Shown here: positions 42,413 through 51,323 of the stretch, piece by piece
How the letters are laid out: every line of letters begins with the position of its first letter
Position numbering within the stretch: the first letter of the stretch is position 1
NCBI GenBank assembly: GCA_034722275.1
Contig: JAYENW010000034.1
Location: 1 to 53,080 of the forward strand
Direction of reading: 5' to 3'
DNA from: M55B177 sp034722275
GTDB taxonomy: Bacteria > Chloroflexota > Dehalococcoidia > GIF9 > AB-539-J10
DNA: 53,080 bases
Notes under the pieces: generated by a model
What the model was told of the DNA's origin: nothing
The model's database searches: none
What the model saw: the letters and a program-made list of their open reading frames with translations, nothing else
Position numbers and translations under genes: made by a program

Positions 42413-44125
42413 ATGCGTAGCTCGGAACTCTTTGGCAGGACATTACGACAAGCACCAGCAGAAGCAGAGAATATAAGTCATCAACTGCTGCTCAGAGCGG
42501 GTATGATTGCTCAGGAAGCCGCTGGTATCTATTCTTTTCTGCCAACAGGCTGGCGTGTGCTGAAGAAAATCGAGAATATTATCAGGGAAGAGATGGACAA
42601 GGCAGGCGGACAGGAATTGCTGCTGCCAGTATTACAGCCTTTCGAATTGTGGCTTGAGTCAGGACGATACACCTCCTTCGGTAAGTCCCTATTTACTCTG
42701 ACTGACCGCAAAGAACACAAGTTAGCCCTGGGGCCTACACACGAAGAGGTAATCACTGAGCTTGTTCATCGCTACGTGCAGAGCTACCGCGACCTGCCCT
42801 TGCTTCTCTACCAGATACAAACCAAGCTTCGCGATGAGCCTCGACCTCGCTGTGGCTTATTACGAGTCCGTGAATTCATCATGAAAGACCTCTACAGTTT
42901 TGATGTTGATGAGGCTGGCCTGAATGAAAGCTATCAGAAAATGGCACAGGCTTATAAAAATATCTATGCTCGACTAGGGCTGCCTGTTTTAATGGTGGAT
43001 GCTGACAGTGGTGCCATAGGAGGTAAGGAATCTCACGAATTCATGGTCGTCACTGAGACCGGTGAGGATGAGATTATTTACTGCTCTAACTGTGGCTATG
43101 CCGCCAATATAGAAAAGGCCCGGAGTGCCAAGACCATTGTTATAAATGAAGCGAGACAATCTCCACTCCTTCTTGAGGAAGTAGCTACACCAGGAGCACA
43201 AACTATAGAAGAGGTGGCTAATTTTCTGAGCATACCGACAAATCAAACTCTCAAAGCAGTATTTTATTCTGCTGATAGTGAATTTATCTTCGTGGTCATT
43301 CGTGGTGACCTGGAAGTAAATGAAACGAAATTAAAAAACATATTGAAATGCAATGAGCTTCGTCTGGCTACAGAAAATGAGGTGAAAGAGAATGGTTTGA
43401 TAGCTGGTTTCGCTTCACCTATCGGCGTAAAGGGAATCAAAATCATAGCTGATGATTCCGTAGCTACCTGCTCTGATTTCATCGCTGGAGCCAATAAGCC
43501 CGGATATCATTTAAAGAATGTAAATTACCTACGAGACTTTCAGGTTGACCTCATGGCAGATATTGCCCTGGCTCCCTCTGGGGACAACTGCCCCATATGT
43601 GCCGCCAAGTTATCCTCAACTCGGGGCATCGAGGTAGGGCACATATTTAAATTGGGCACCTTTATCAGCGACAAATTCGATGCCTTTTTCTTAGACCATG
43701 ATGGTAAATCCCAGCCTATCATCATGGGATGTTATGGTATTGGCCTGGGACGTCTTCTAGCCGCAATTGTGGAGAAAAATCACGATGACAAAGGCATCAT
43801 CTGGCCAGCAACAGCAGCACCTTATCAAGTCTATCTCTGTCCCTTATACCTGGATAACCCCAAAGTCTCCGCCTCAGCAGAAAAAGTTTATGAAGAATTA
43901 CAAAGGGAGGATATAGAAGTTCTTTTCGATGACCGTAATGAATCTCCGGGTATCAAGTTCAACGATGCTGATCTTCTGGGAATACCTCTGCGGCTAACTA
44001 TAAGTCCACGCACTCTTAAGAGCCAAAGCGCGGAGGTAAAATGGCGCATGAAGAAAGAAACTGAACTCATACCTTTAGATAACTTAGCCACAAAGATTGA
44101 GGAATTATTTAGCTCAGTTTATTAA
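42413..44125 (+). CDS. proS: prolyl-tRNA synthetase
   Basis: Class II synthetase charging tRNA-Pro. It is the bacterial type, with the catalytic core in residues 1-225, an INS editing-like insertion (about 225-400), and the anticodon-binding domain at the C-terminus. Motif 2 RDEPRPRCGLLRVREF is near residue 140 and motif 3 GCYGIGLGRLLAA near 441. At 570 residues it is normal. A GGAG ribosome-binding site is present. It is the last gene of the plus-strand cluster, convergent with pheT. Confidence 0.96.
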   Translation: MRSSELFGRTLRQAPAEAENISHQLLLRAGMIAQEAAGIYSFLPTGWRVLKKIENIIREEMDKAGGQELLLPVLQPFELWLESGRYTSFGKSLFTLTDRKEHKLALGPTHEEVITELVHRYVQSYRDLPLLLYQIQTKLRDEPRPRCGLLRVREFIMKDLYSFDVDEAGLNESYQKMAQAYKNIYARLGLPVLMVDADSGAIGGKESHEFMVVTETGEDEIIYCSNCGYAANIEKARSAKTIVINEARQSPLLLEEVATPGAQTIEEVANFLSIPTNQTLKAVFYSADSEFIFVVIRGDLEVNETKLKNILKCNELRLATENEVKENGLIAGFASPIGVKGIKIIADDSVATCSDFIAGANKPGYHLKNVNYLRDFQVDLMADIALAPSGDNCPICAAKLSSTRGIEVGHIFKLGTFISDKFDAFFLDHDGKSQPIIMGCYGIGLGRLLAAIVEKNHDDKGIIWPATAAPYQVYLCPLYLDNPKVSASAEKVYEELQREDIEVLFDDRNESPGIKFNDADLLGIPLRLTISPRTLKSQSAEVKWRMKKETELIPLDNLATKIEELFSSVY

Positions 44126-44166
44126 CACAAGCTTTTCAAAGATAATTACGCAGCCAGTACCGGAGA

Positions 44167-46587
44167 TCAAACTCTCAAAGTAGCGCCAAGTTCCTGTTGT
44201 AACCTATCCAGCATTTGCTGCTGGGTCTGTTCAACCTCCTCATCAGTTAAAGTGCGCTCTGCTGATTGACAAACGATTCTTAAAGCGAAGGATTTTTTAC
44301 CTTTGGGTATCTGTTCCCTATGGTAAAGGTCAAATAAAGTTACTTCCTTTACCAAGGGAAAACTCTGCACTATCTGAGCTACTTTTTGATAAGCTATCCC
44401 ATCATTTACAACCAGAGCAATATCTCGTGAAACCACCGGAAATCGCTGTATTGGTTGATATCTGATGGACTGAAAATTCACAGTTTTCATTAACTTTTCC
44501 AGGTCAAGTTCTATCAGATAAATTTCACCAGAAAGTTCGAAAGCTTTTATTACCTTCGAGTTCAAAAGGCCGACAATGCCTACTTTGTCATGGTCGCTGA
44601 TGACATTAGCTCTTATTTCCTCAGCCAGACTTCCATCATCACCAATTTCGAAACTGACATCCAATCTTAATTTTCTCATTAGTGCTTCTACAATGCCTTT
44701 AGCATCAAAGAAGTCAAATAGCCTGCTATGACCCCACCAATAGAGCTCTGTTCTTGGACCACTGAGCGCAGCACAAAGCATTTCCTTTTCTTGTGGCAAT
44801 CCCTCCCCCTGAGGTAAGAATACTTTGCCAATTTCAAATAACTTCATGCCTCCGACTTGGTATCGCTGGTTCCGTGATAGCGTAGTCAAAATTCCACTTC
44901 GCAGATTAGTACGCAAAAACTCCTGTTCTCTGGTCATGGGATTCGCAATTTTTAACGGCTTTACCTTCAATTCGGATGCCGGAGAAAGGTTTTGCAGCCT
45001 CTCCAGACTGAGCAAAGAATAGGTCAGTATTTCTTGGAAGCCAAAACCCACCATGGTATAGCGCAGTTTCCCAATGAAGTCTCGCCACATTGTTGTTTCT
45101 CTTGCAGGTATGGGGGAACTAAGCCTGGTGGTTGGTACTTTATCATAACCAGTAATACGAACTACCTCCTCGACAAGGTCAGCAGCGGATTGGATATCAC
45201 TCCGCCAGTAAGGAACTGATACCGAAACTTGTGAAGAAGAGGCTTCTTCACAATCAAAGCCTAAGAAAGTCAATGTTTCAATAATCTCTTTAAGGCTTAC
45301 CTTGAGTCCAGTGAGGCGCTCTATCTGGTAAACAGGAAACATGATGGATTTGGGCTCTGTTCTCCCTGGGTAGACATCAATTAAGCCTTTGGCTGCTTTG
45401 CCACCACTTAATTCACACAACAGTTGCGTTGCTCGTTTTAGCGCTGGCATGGGTAAATCAGGATTAAGTCCTTTGTCAAAGCGTATGGAGGCCTCGCTCT
45501 GTAATTGAAGATCGGTGCTTTCCTTGCGAATGGCAGCGCGGTTGAAATTCGCCGACTCTAAGAGAACAGCAGAGGTTGCCTTGGTAACCTCGCTATCCCA
45601 TCCTCCCATAACCCCAGCAATAGCAATGGGTTTTTCTTCGTCAGCAATGACCAGCATGTCCGGTTTGAGGTTGCGTTTGAGTCCATCCAGAGAAGTTATC
45701 ATCTCCTCTTCTGCAGCACGGCGAACGATTATTTGTTTGAGATGGATGTCTTTATCATTGCCAAGTTTATCATAATCGAAGGCATGGAGAGGCTGACCAT
45801 ATTCCAGCATTACATAATTAGTAACATCGACTATATTGTTAATGGGACGCATGCCGCAGTTTCGCAAACGCTGCTGCAGCCAGTCAGGCGAACTTGCTGA
45901 TTTTACCCCGAGAACCAAACTGGCGCAGTACCTGGAGCATAAATCTGGAGCAACTATATCAACAGAGACATGGGAATCTATGTGAATCTCGCTTTCTTCA
46001 TAATGCACTTGGGGCAGATGCAGTTCCTGCCTGGTAAGAGCTGCGATTTCGCGGGCAACGCCGATTATGGATAAGCAATCAGGGCGGTTTGGTGTTATAT
46101 CCAGATCAAGAATCGCATCGCCAAGGTACTCATTGAGAGGAATACCTACAGGTGCATCTGGCGAAAGCACCATAATGCCTTCATGACTGTCAGAAATGCC
46201 TAATTCCTTCTCAGAGCATATCATGCCCTGGGAAGTAACACCACGAATTTTAGCTGGCCTTAGTACTATGTTTTTCCCTGTGTGTCCATCTATCAGTTGC
46301 GCTCCCACAGAGGCAAAGGGCACCTTTTGCTCCAGGTCGATATTGGGGGCACCACAAATCACGGTGACCAGTTCTTTGCCAGTGTTAACCGTAGCCAGTT
46401 TGAGACGGTCAGCGTTAGGATGAGGATTTATAGCCGCTATTTGACCTACTACTACATTATCCCAGCTACTCCCGATTCTCTCGATTCCTTTAACTTCGAG
46501 ACCTGCCATGGTCAGCTTCTCAGCCAGCTCATGATGAGCAAGGTCAAGATTAACATAATCTTTAACCCAGTTAAGTGAAACCTTCAT
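44167..46587 (-). CDS. pheT: phenylalanyl-tRNA synthetase beta subunit
   Basis: Large subunit of the alpha2-beta2 synthetase, containing the editing B3/B4 domain and the anticodon-binding C-terminal domain. Features are the N-terminal MKVSLNWVKDYVNL, a tRNA-binding OB-fold region (about residues 40-150), the FDKGLNP segment in the middle, and a C-terminal FDX-ACB domain (FPVVSRDIALVV). At 806 residues it is normal. It begins 4 bases after pheS and is the last gene of the minus-strand translation operon. Confidence 0.96.
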   Translation of the reverse strand: MKVSLNWVKDYVNLDLAHHELAEKLTMAGLEVKGIERIGSSWDNVVVGQIAAINPHPNADRLKLATVNTGKELVTVICGAPNIDLEQKVPFASVGAQLIDGHTGKNIVLRPAKIRGVTSQGMICSEKELGISDSHEGIMVLSPDAPVGIPLNEYLGDAILDLDITPNRPDCLSIIGVAREIAALTRQELHLPQVHYEESEIHIDSHVSVDIVAPDLCSRYCASLVLGVKSASSPDWLQQRLRNCGMRPINNIVDVTNYVMLEYGQPLHAFDYDKLGNDKDIHLKQIIVRRAAEEEMITSLDGLKRNLKPDMLVIADEEKPIAIAGVMGGWDSEVTKATSAVLLESANFNRAAIRKESTDLQLQSEASIRFDKGLNPDLPMPALKRATQLLCELSGGKAAKGLIDVYPGRTEPKSIMFPVYQIERLTGLKVSLKEIIETLTFLGFDCEEASSSQVSVSVPYWRSDIQSAADLVEEVVRITGYDKVPTTRLSSPIPARETTMWRDFIGKLRYTMVGFGFQEILTYSLLSLERLQNLSPASELKVKPLKIANPMTREQEFLRTNLRSGILTTLSRNQRYQVGGMKLFEIGKVFLPQGEGLPQEKEMLCAALSGPRTELYWWGHSRLFDFFDAKGIVEALMRKLRLDVSFEIGDDGSLAEEIRANVISDHDKVGIVGLLNSKVIKAFELSGEIYLIELDLEKLMKTVNFQSIRYQPIQRFPVVSRDIALVVNDGIAYQKVAQIVQSFPLVKEVTLFDLYHREQIPKGKKSFALRIVCQSAERTLTDEEVEQTQQQMLDRLQQELGATLRV

Positions 46588-46591
46588 CAGC

Positions 46592-47626
46592 TTAAAATTG
46601 TTTTAAAAATCTAAGGTCATTGCTATAAAATAAGCGGATATCGTCAATACCATAACGGAGCATGGGAATCCGCTCCACACCCATGCCAAAAGCAAAGCCG
46701 CTGTAAACTTCAGGGTCAATATCAACTTTCCTCAGAACATCAGGATGAACCATGCCTGCGCCAAGAATTTCAATCCAGCCGCTGTGCCCACATATGCGGC
46801 AGCCCTTTCCACCACAGGCAAGACATTCAATAGCAACCTCCACACCTGGCTCGACAAAGGGAAAGTAATCACATCGGAAGCGCACGCCTCTGTCCTCACC
46901 AAAAAGGCAGTGACAAAAATCAAATAAAGTCCCTTTCAAATCAGCCAAAGTAATATTTTTATCTACAGCCAAACCTTCAACTTGATAAAACATGGATTCG
47001 TGAGTAGCATCGGTTGCTTCATATCTGTAACACCGCCCGGGCACTATCACCCTTATAGGCGGCCGCCGTTGCTCCATGACTCTGATTTGCATTGGTGATG
47101 TATGGGTACGCAGGAGACGGTTCTTTTCACCACAGTTGCGATCTATCCACAAGGTAGCGAACATATCACGTGCCGGGTGATCCTGGGGAATATTCAACGC
47201 TTCAAAGTTATAGTAGTCCCACTCTACATCAGGACCTTCGACAACCTGGAACCCCATATTCTGGAATACCTGGCAGATTTCTTCTAGTGTTTGTGTGATG
47301 GGGTGAAGCCTGCCACCAGGCATAGGACAGCCAGGCAGAGTGATATCAATCTCTTTGCTTCCCAGAGAAGAAGACAGAAGAGCCTCCTCAAGAGAACACT
47401 CCTTTTCCTTTAAAGCCATCTCCAGGGCTCTCTTGATTGTATTAGAGCGAGAACCTATGTTGCGGCGTTCTTCTAAAAGGAAAGTGGATAGCGAACGCAG
47501 AATTTGGGTTAAGCGGCTTTTTTTACCGAGATAGCAAATTCGCCATTGTTCCAGCCCTTTAAGGTCAGTTATCGCCTCCAGCTCGGCAAGGGCCTGCAGG
47601 TAAAGTTCTTCGAGTTCTTCTCGCAT
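46592..47626 (-). CDS. pheS: phenylalanyl-tRNA synthetase alpha subunit
   Basis: Catalytic subunit that activates phenylalanine. It shows the N-terminal coiled coil, motif 2 region FYQVEGLAVDKNITLADLK, and motif 3 GFAFGMGVERIPML at the C-terminus. At 344 residues it is normal. The ATG directly abuts the rplT stop, and pheT follows after 4 bases. Confidence 0.96.
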   Translation of the reverse strand: MREELEELYLQALAELEAITDLKGLEQWRICYLGKKSRLTQILRSLSTFLLEERRNIGSRSNTIKRALEMALKEKECSLEEALLSSSLGSKEIDITLPGCPMPGGRLHPITQTLEEICQVFQNMGFQVVEGPDVEWDYYNFEALNIPQDHPARDMFATLWIDRNCGEKNRLLRTHTSPMQIRVMEQRRPPIRVIVPGRCYRYEATDATHESMFYQVEGLAVDKNITLADLKGTLFDFCHCLFGEDRGVRFRCDYFPFVEPGVEVAIECLACGGKGCRICGHSGWIEILGAGMVHPDVLRKVDIDPEVYSGFAFGMGVERIPMLRYGIDDIRLFYSNDLRFLKQF

Positions 47627-47977
47627 TCAATTTGCTTTTTGTGAAGATACTAGCTGGGCAAACTTCTCTGGTTCCATGACTGCCATTTCAGCTAACATCT
47701 TACGATTCAATTTTATATCTGATTTCTTCAATTCAGCCATAAGCCTGCTATATGAGAGACCATTGGCTCTGGCTGCAGCATTAATGCGTCTAATCCAAAG
47801 GCTGCGGAAGTCGCCTTTCCTTTGACGGCGATGCCGATAAGCATAATTTAGCGCATGTATCATAGACTCATGAGCTCGCCTGTAAATGTGATGGCGCTGT
47901 CCTCGATGTCCTTGAGTTAATTCCAGCACCGCTTTATGCCGGCTGTGAGTAATTTTCCCGCTTCTAGCTCGTGGCAA
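47627..47977 (-). CDS. rplT: 50S ribosomal protein L20
   Basis: Large-subunit assembly protein and, in many bacteria, an autogenous regulator of infC-rpmI-rplT. The sequence GHRGQRHHIYRRAHESMIHALNY... is characteristic, and DFRSLWIRRINAAARANGLSYS is in the middle. At 116 residues it is standard. It starts on TTG at 47977 behind a GGAGG ribosome-binding site; there is no suitable ATG. Confidence 0.96.
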   Translation of the reverse strand: MPRARSGKITHSRHKAVLELTQGHRGQRHHIYRRAHESMIHALNYAYRHRRQRKGDFRSLWIRRINAAARANGLSYSRLMAELKKSDIKLNRKMLAEMAVMEPEKFAQLVSSQKAN

Positions 47978-48003
47978 GATTTCCTCCTTAAAGCTTCATT
48001 ATT

Positions 48004-48198
48004 TCAACATCGCAAGAGTCTCTTTATTTTTCTCCTGTCTGCTGGAGAAACTGGTATCATTTCATCATAAAGCCGCGTAGTTCTGGAAGGTTTTTTCCTT
48101 CTCAAGTGGCTTTTACCACATTTAACGCGCATAAGTTTACCACTGCCTGTTACACTGAAACGGCTCTTTGCTCCTTTATGAGTTTTAAGCTTTGGCAT
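48004..48198 (-). CDS. rpmI: 50S ribosomal protein L35
   Basis: A 64-residue basic protein with the family start MPKLKTHKGAKSRFSVTGSG. The start overlaps the last 14 bases of infC in another frame (the same DNA encodes the infC tail). This infC-rpmI-rplT arrangement is nearly universal in bacteria. Confidence 0.96.
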   Translation of the reverse strand: MPKLKTHKGAKSRFSVTGSGKLMRVKCGKSHLRRKKPSRTTRLYDEMIPVSPADRRKIKRLLRC

Positions 48199-48730
48199 CT
48201 ACTTTTGCCTCCTTAGTTTTTTTAACAAAAACAGGGGACAGGACAAGGCTCACATTTCTTCCCTTGGCGGTAGAATTACTTACTGCAGCTATCCCTTTCA
48301 TTGCCTCCGCTACTTTCTGTAGTACACTCCAACCCTGCTCAGGATAGATAATTTCGCGCCCTCTAAATCTTACCGAGAGCTTCACTTTGCTGCCTTCCTC
48401 CAGTAACTTTCTAACTATTCCCATCTTTACCTGTAAATCGTGTTCTTCAATTTTTGGCCTGAAGCGCATCTCCTTAAGCAGGCCAACTTTCTGTCCTTGT
48501 CTGGCCTTTCGCTCCTTTTTGCTTTGCTCATATCTATATTTGCCATAGTTAAGAAGACGACATACAGGTGGAACTGCCGTTGGCGCCACCGCCACTAAAT
48601 CAAGGCCCTCTTCCCAAGCAATTTGCAATGCTCGCTGAAGAGGTAATATACCTAACTGCTCCCCGTTCCCTCCTATGAGCCGAACCTCTCTAGCTCTGAT
48701 CTTTCTGTTAACTGGTAACTCTTTGATTAT
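48185..48730 (-). CDS. infC: translation initiation factor IF-3, non-AUG start
   Basis: Prevents premature subunit joining and checks the start codon. The frame is coding well upstream of the first ATG/GTG/TTG-type codon (TTG at 48628): residues IKELPVNRKIRAREVRLIG, then NGEQLGILPLQRAL, are the conserved IF-3 N-terminus. The only initiation options between the in-frame TAA at 48736-48734 and that TTG are ATA (48730) or ATC (48727). ATA is 9 bases from a GGGAGG ribosome-binding site. That gives 181 residues, the normal size. In E. coli infC starts on AUU, which IF-3 itself rejects; the same autoregulation is likely here. Confidence 0.88.
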   Translation of the reverse strand: MIKELPVNRKIRAREVRLIGGNGEQLGILPLQRALQIAWEEGLDLVAVAPTAVPPVCRLLNYGKYRYEQSKKERKARQGQKVGLLKEMRFRPKIEEHDLQVKMGIVRKLLEEGSKVKLSVRFRGREIIYPEQGWSVLQKVAEAMKGIAAVSNSTAKGRNVSLVLSPVFVKKTKEAKVDAKA

Positions 48731-48752
48731 GTTTTACTGCCTCCCAAACAGT

Positions 48753-50483
48753 TTAGGTCTTAGCCTCTATAGCAGCTTTTATTCTATCTTTTACTTGCCC
48801 TATGCTTTCCAGTCCAATATCCTCGCCATTCCTCAGGCGCAAGGAAACACCACCAGAAGCCATTTCTTTATCACCAATTATAAGCATATAAGGGATTTTT
48901 TCCAATTGGGCTTCCCTTACCTTTAAATTCATTCTTACCGACCGCTCATCAACTTGGACGCGGATTCCTTCACGAGCAAGTTCATCAGCTGTCTGGTGTG
49001 TATAATCCACATGGCGGTCTGCTATGGGAATCAGCATAGTTTGGAACGGCGATAACCACACCGGGAAAGCACCGCCGTAGTGTTCAACAAGACAAGCCAG
49101 GAAACGCTCCATACTTCCCAAGACAGTACGGTGTATCATCGTTACCTTGTGTTCCAAGCCATCCTCTCCAATATAACAAACGTTGAAGCGTATTGGCAAA
49201 TTGAAATCAACCTGAATAGTGGGACCCTGCCATGTGTGTCCCAGAACATCCTTAAGCTTAATATCAATTTTAGGACCATAAAAGACCCCTTCACCAGGAT
49301 CCACTTCATAATCGAGGCCGAGCTTTTCCAGAACATGCCTCAGAGATTCTGTGGCTTCTTCCCACATTTCAAGAGTGCCGGCATATTTTTCAGGGCGTGT
49401 GGACAACATTAAAGCATAATCCTGAAAGCCAAAAGTATGCATCATAAATTGCGCCAGTTTCACAACTCCTGTTACCTCTTCCTCAACCTGATCAGAACGA
49501 CAGAAAATATGAGCATCATCCTGTGTGAATCCTCTTACTCTGGCGAGGCCATATAATACGCCACTTCGCTCATAGCGATATACTGTTCCTAACTCAGCAT
49601 ACCTCAAAGGCAGTTGACGATAACTGCGCAACTGGCTCTTAAAAATCAAAATATGCCCCAGGCAATTCATTGGCCTGAGCATATATTGCTGTCCTTCAAC
49701 ATCCATAGGTGAATACAGATACTGCCGATAAAAATCCCAGTGTCCGCTGGTCTTCCACAAATCCAGCTTCGCAATATGAGGAGTGTACACAATACTGTAG
49801 CCCCGCTTCACATGTTCCGCTTTCCAGAAATCTTCAATCACTTGCCGGATCACAGCCCCTTTGGGATGCCAGCAAATCAAGCCAGGGCCAATCTCTTCAT
49901 GAATGCTGAAAAGATCGAGTTCCTTGCCCAGTTTTCTATGATCTCGCTTAGCAGCTTCAGCCTCGAGAGATAAATAATCGTCAAGCTCATGCTTTGTGGC
50001 AAAAGCCACACCATAAATTCTTTGCAGCATTTGGCGTTTTTCATCTCCACGCCAATAAGCTCCAGCGATGTGGGTGAGTTTGAATGCTTTAATTTCACCG
50101 GTAGAGGTCACATGAGGGCCACGGCACAAATCAGTAAAGGTGCCCTGTTTATAAGTAGTCACCGTGTCTCCAATAAGCTCATTGATAAGTTCCAGCTTAT
50201 ATGGCTGAGTGGCAAAAAGATGATGTGCTATCTCTTTGCTTATTTCTTCCTTTGTGAAAGGTAAGTTAGCATTTATGATTTCTCCCATTTTATTTTCTAT
50301 TAAGGGTAAATCTTCCAAGGTTAAGGGACGCGGCAAGTCGAAGTCATAGTAGAAGCCATTTCCAATAGCGGGACCTATTCCAAATTTAGCCTCGGGGAAC
50401 AAAGACTGGACTGCCTGAGCTAAAACATGAGCGGCAGAATGCCACATTGTCGCCAGATATTTATCCTTCTCTTCACTATTCAT
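48753..50483 (-). CDS. thrS: threonyl-tRNA synthetase lacking the TGS domain
   Basis: Charges tRNA-Thr. The protein begins almost directly with the editing (SAD) domain (MWHSAAHVLAQAVQ, with the HxxxH motif). It then has the class II core (RPMNCLGHI, RYERSGVLYGLARVRGF, HRTVLGSMERF) and the anticodon-binding domain. At 576 residues it is about 65 short of the usual form, because the N-terminal TGS domain is absent. The region upstream is a tRNA gene, so no missed extension exists. It is followed after 22 bases by infC. Confidence 0.95.
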   Translation of the reverse strand: MNSEEKDKYLATMWHSAAHVLAQAVQSLFPEAKFGIGPAIGNGFYYDFDLPRPLTLEDLPLIENKMGEIINANLPFTKEEISKEIAHHLFATQPYKLELINELIGDTVTTYKQGTFTDLCRGPHVTSTGEIKAFKLTHIAGAYWRGDEKRQMLQRIYGVAFATKHELDDYLSLEAEAAKRDHRKLGKELDLFSIHEEIGPGLICWHPKGAVIRQVIEDFWKAEHVKRGYSIVYTPHIAKLDLWKTSGHWDFYRQYLYSPMDVEGQQYMLRPMNCLGHILIFKSQLRSYRQLPLRYAELGTVYRYERSGVLYGLARVRGFTQDDAHIFCRSDQVEEEVTGVVKLAQFMMHTFGFQDYALMLSTRPEKYAGTLEMWEEATESLRHVLEKLGLDYEVDPGEGVFYGPKIDIKLKDVLGHTWQGPTIQVDFNLPIRFNVCYIGEDGLEHKVTMIHRTVLGSMERFLACLVEHYGGAFPVWLSPFQTMLIPIADRHVDYTHQTADELAREGIRVQVDERSVRMNLKVREAQLEKIPYMLIIGDKEMASGGVSLRLRNGEDIGLESIGQVKDRIKAAIEAKT

Positions 50484-50504
50484 TCAGAATTTCCACATAA
50501 AATA

Positions 50505-50577
50505 TGGGCGATACTGGACTTGAACCGGTGACCTCTGCGATGTCAACGCAGCGCTCTAACCTCTGAGCTAATCGCCC
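50505..50577 (-). tRNA. tRNA-Val (GAC)
   Basis: The minus strand folds into a complete cloverleaf. The acceptor is GGGCGAT with ATCGCCC plus a discriminator A. There is a D-arm GCTC-GAGC and an anticodon stem CTGCG/CGCAG enclosing the loop TTGACAT (anticodon GAC). The T-arm contains GGTTCAAGTCC. CCA is not encoded. It lies inside the operon just upstream of thrS, so it is probably released by processing. Confidence 0.95.
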
Positions 50578-50585
50578 ACGCTTGT

Positions 50586-50822
50586 TTATCCCTTACCTCG
50601 AAGTCTTATACTGCTTGTTATATTAATCTCAATAATTTCTCCACACTTAGGGCAGGTTATCTGCATGGTAAGAGGTCTTCCCATAACTCTTTCCACCAGT
50701 GAAGTGATCACAGAATCCATATCATCCAGTCTATGATTCACCATGTCAAGGCGTTTGAGGACCTGCTCCGACTCCAGGTGCTGTTCAGCCGACTCGATTA
50801 CGTTATCTTTATCTTGTGCCAA
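50586..50822 (-). CDS. small zinc-knuckle-like hypothetical protein
   Basis: About 78 residues, not recognised. A predicted coiled coil (QVLKRLDMVNHRLDDMDSVI) is followed by a single C-terminal CPKC knuckle (TCPKCGEIIEINI), so metal binding would need dimerisation. I chose TTG 50822, one base after the stop of the upstream gene; a TTG at 50843 would overlap that gene. It ends 9 bases before tRNA-Val. Confidence 0.55.
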   Translation of the reverse strand: MAQDKDNVIESAEQHLESEQVLKRLDMVNHRLDDMDSVITSLVERVMGRPLTMQITCPKCGEIIEINITSSIRLRGKG

Positions 50823-50823
50823 C

Positions 50824-51144
50824 TTATAAACTCTTCTCCACAACGCCCAGCGATTCTAATTCACCCTTGCCATCTTGTATTATCTTGTCTATTTGCTCAG
50901 AAACCGTGCGTTCCAGGTACTTGCGAAAAGCTTCCCGGGCTGCTGGCGATGAGCGCACCGCATTCCTGACCTTTTGCCATTCGTCAGAAATAATTTTGCT
51001 TATCACATCAGCATTTATAGGCTCTTTCCCCTGCCATAAATCTTCTATTTCATCTAAAACTCTAGTGGTCATAGCCCTCTTGAGGCGATCAAAAGAGAGT
51101 ATTTCTTCTGGTAAATATGGCTGTCCTCCTTTTCTCTCACTCAT
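50824..51144 (-). CDS. hypothetical protein, helical
   Basis: A 106-residue, mostly helical, charged protein of unknown family (segments LPEEILSFDRLKRAMTTRVLDEI, cut here, and DEWQKVRNAV). It is the first gene behind a near-consensus promoter and has a strong TAGGAGGT ribosome-binding site. Its stop is one base from the start of the next small gene, with which it may work. Its leading position ahead of tRNA-Val and thrS hints at a link to translation, but no function can be assigned. Confidence 0.65.
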   Translation of the reverse strand: MSERKGGQPYLPEEILSFDRLKRAMTTRVLDEIEDLWQGKEPINADVISKIISDEWQKVRNAVRSSPAAREAFRKYLERTVSEQIDKIIQDGKGELESLGVVEKSL

Positions 51145-51177
51145 GATTTATTACCTCCTATCTTAATTTAGCATCCT

Positions 51178-51206
51178 ATCATAAGTATACCAGTAGAAGT
51201 TGTCAA
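51178..51206 (-). promoter_or_regulatory. near-consensus promoter of the minus-strand translation operon
   Basis: On the minus strand TTGACA (51206-51201) and TATGAT (51183-51178) are exactly 17 bases apart. It would start transcription about 25 bases ahead of the first small gene and could drive everything through pheT. Confidence 0.75.
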
Positions 51207-51255
51207 GGCAAAATGAGCTTTACAGAATAAAATTTTTATCTCAAGTCAGCGGCAC

Positions 51256-51284
51256 TTGATATCACTCCACAATACGACTATAAT
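51256..51284 (+). promoter_or_regulatory. promoter of the zinc-protein pair
   Basis: TTGATA (51256-51261) and TATAAT (51279-51284) are 17 bases apart, an excellent sigma-70 promoter. The predicted start lies within the CIRCE operator that follows, the usual geometry for HrcA repression. Confidence 0.75.
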
Positions 51285-51310
51285 TAGCACTTTGGTAGTA
51301 AGAGTGCTAA
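51284..51310 (+). promoter_or_regulatory. CIRCE element (HrcA operator)
   Basis: TTAGCACTT, 9 spacer bases, GAGTGCTAA. The published CIRCE consensus is TTAGCACTC-N9-GAGTGCTAA, so 17 of 18 half-site positions match and the spacer length is exact. It begins at the last base of the -10 box. HrcA binding should repress the two zinc-protein genes except under heat or protein-folding stress. Confidence 0.88.
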
Positions 51311-51323
51311 AGGAGGTAAGAAA

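Noticed and set aside
48185..48628. infC read as an N-terminally truncated gene starting at TTG 48628
   Set aside because: The conserved IF-3 N-terminus continues in frame upstream to a ribosome-binding site; a non-AUG start explains it better than truncation.
50484..50504. T-box leader before thrS
   Set aside because: Only about 20 bases separate tRNA-Val and thrS, and no T-box sequence is visible.
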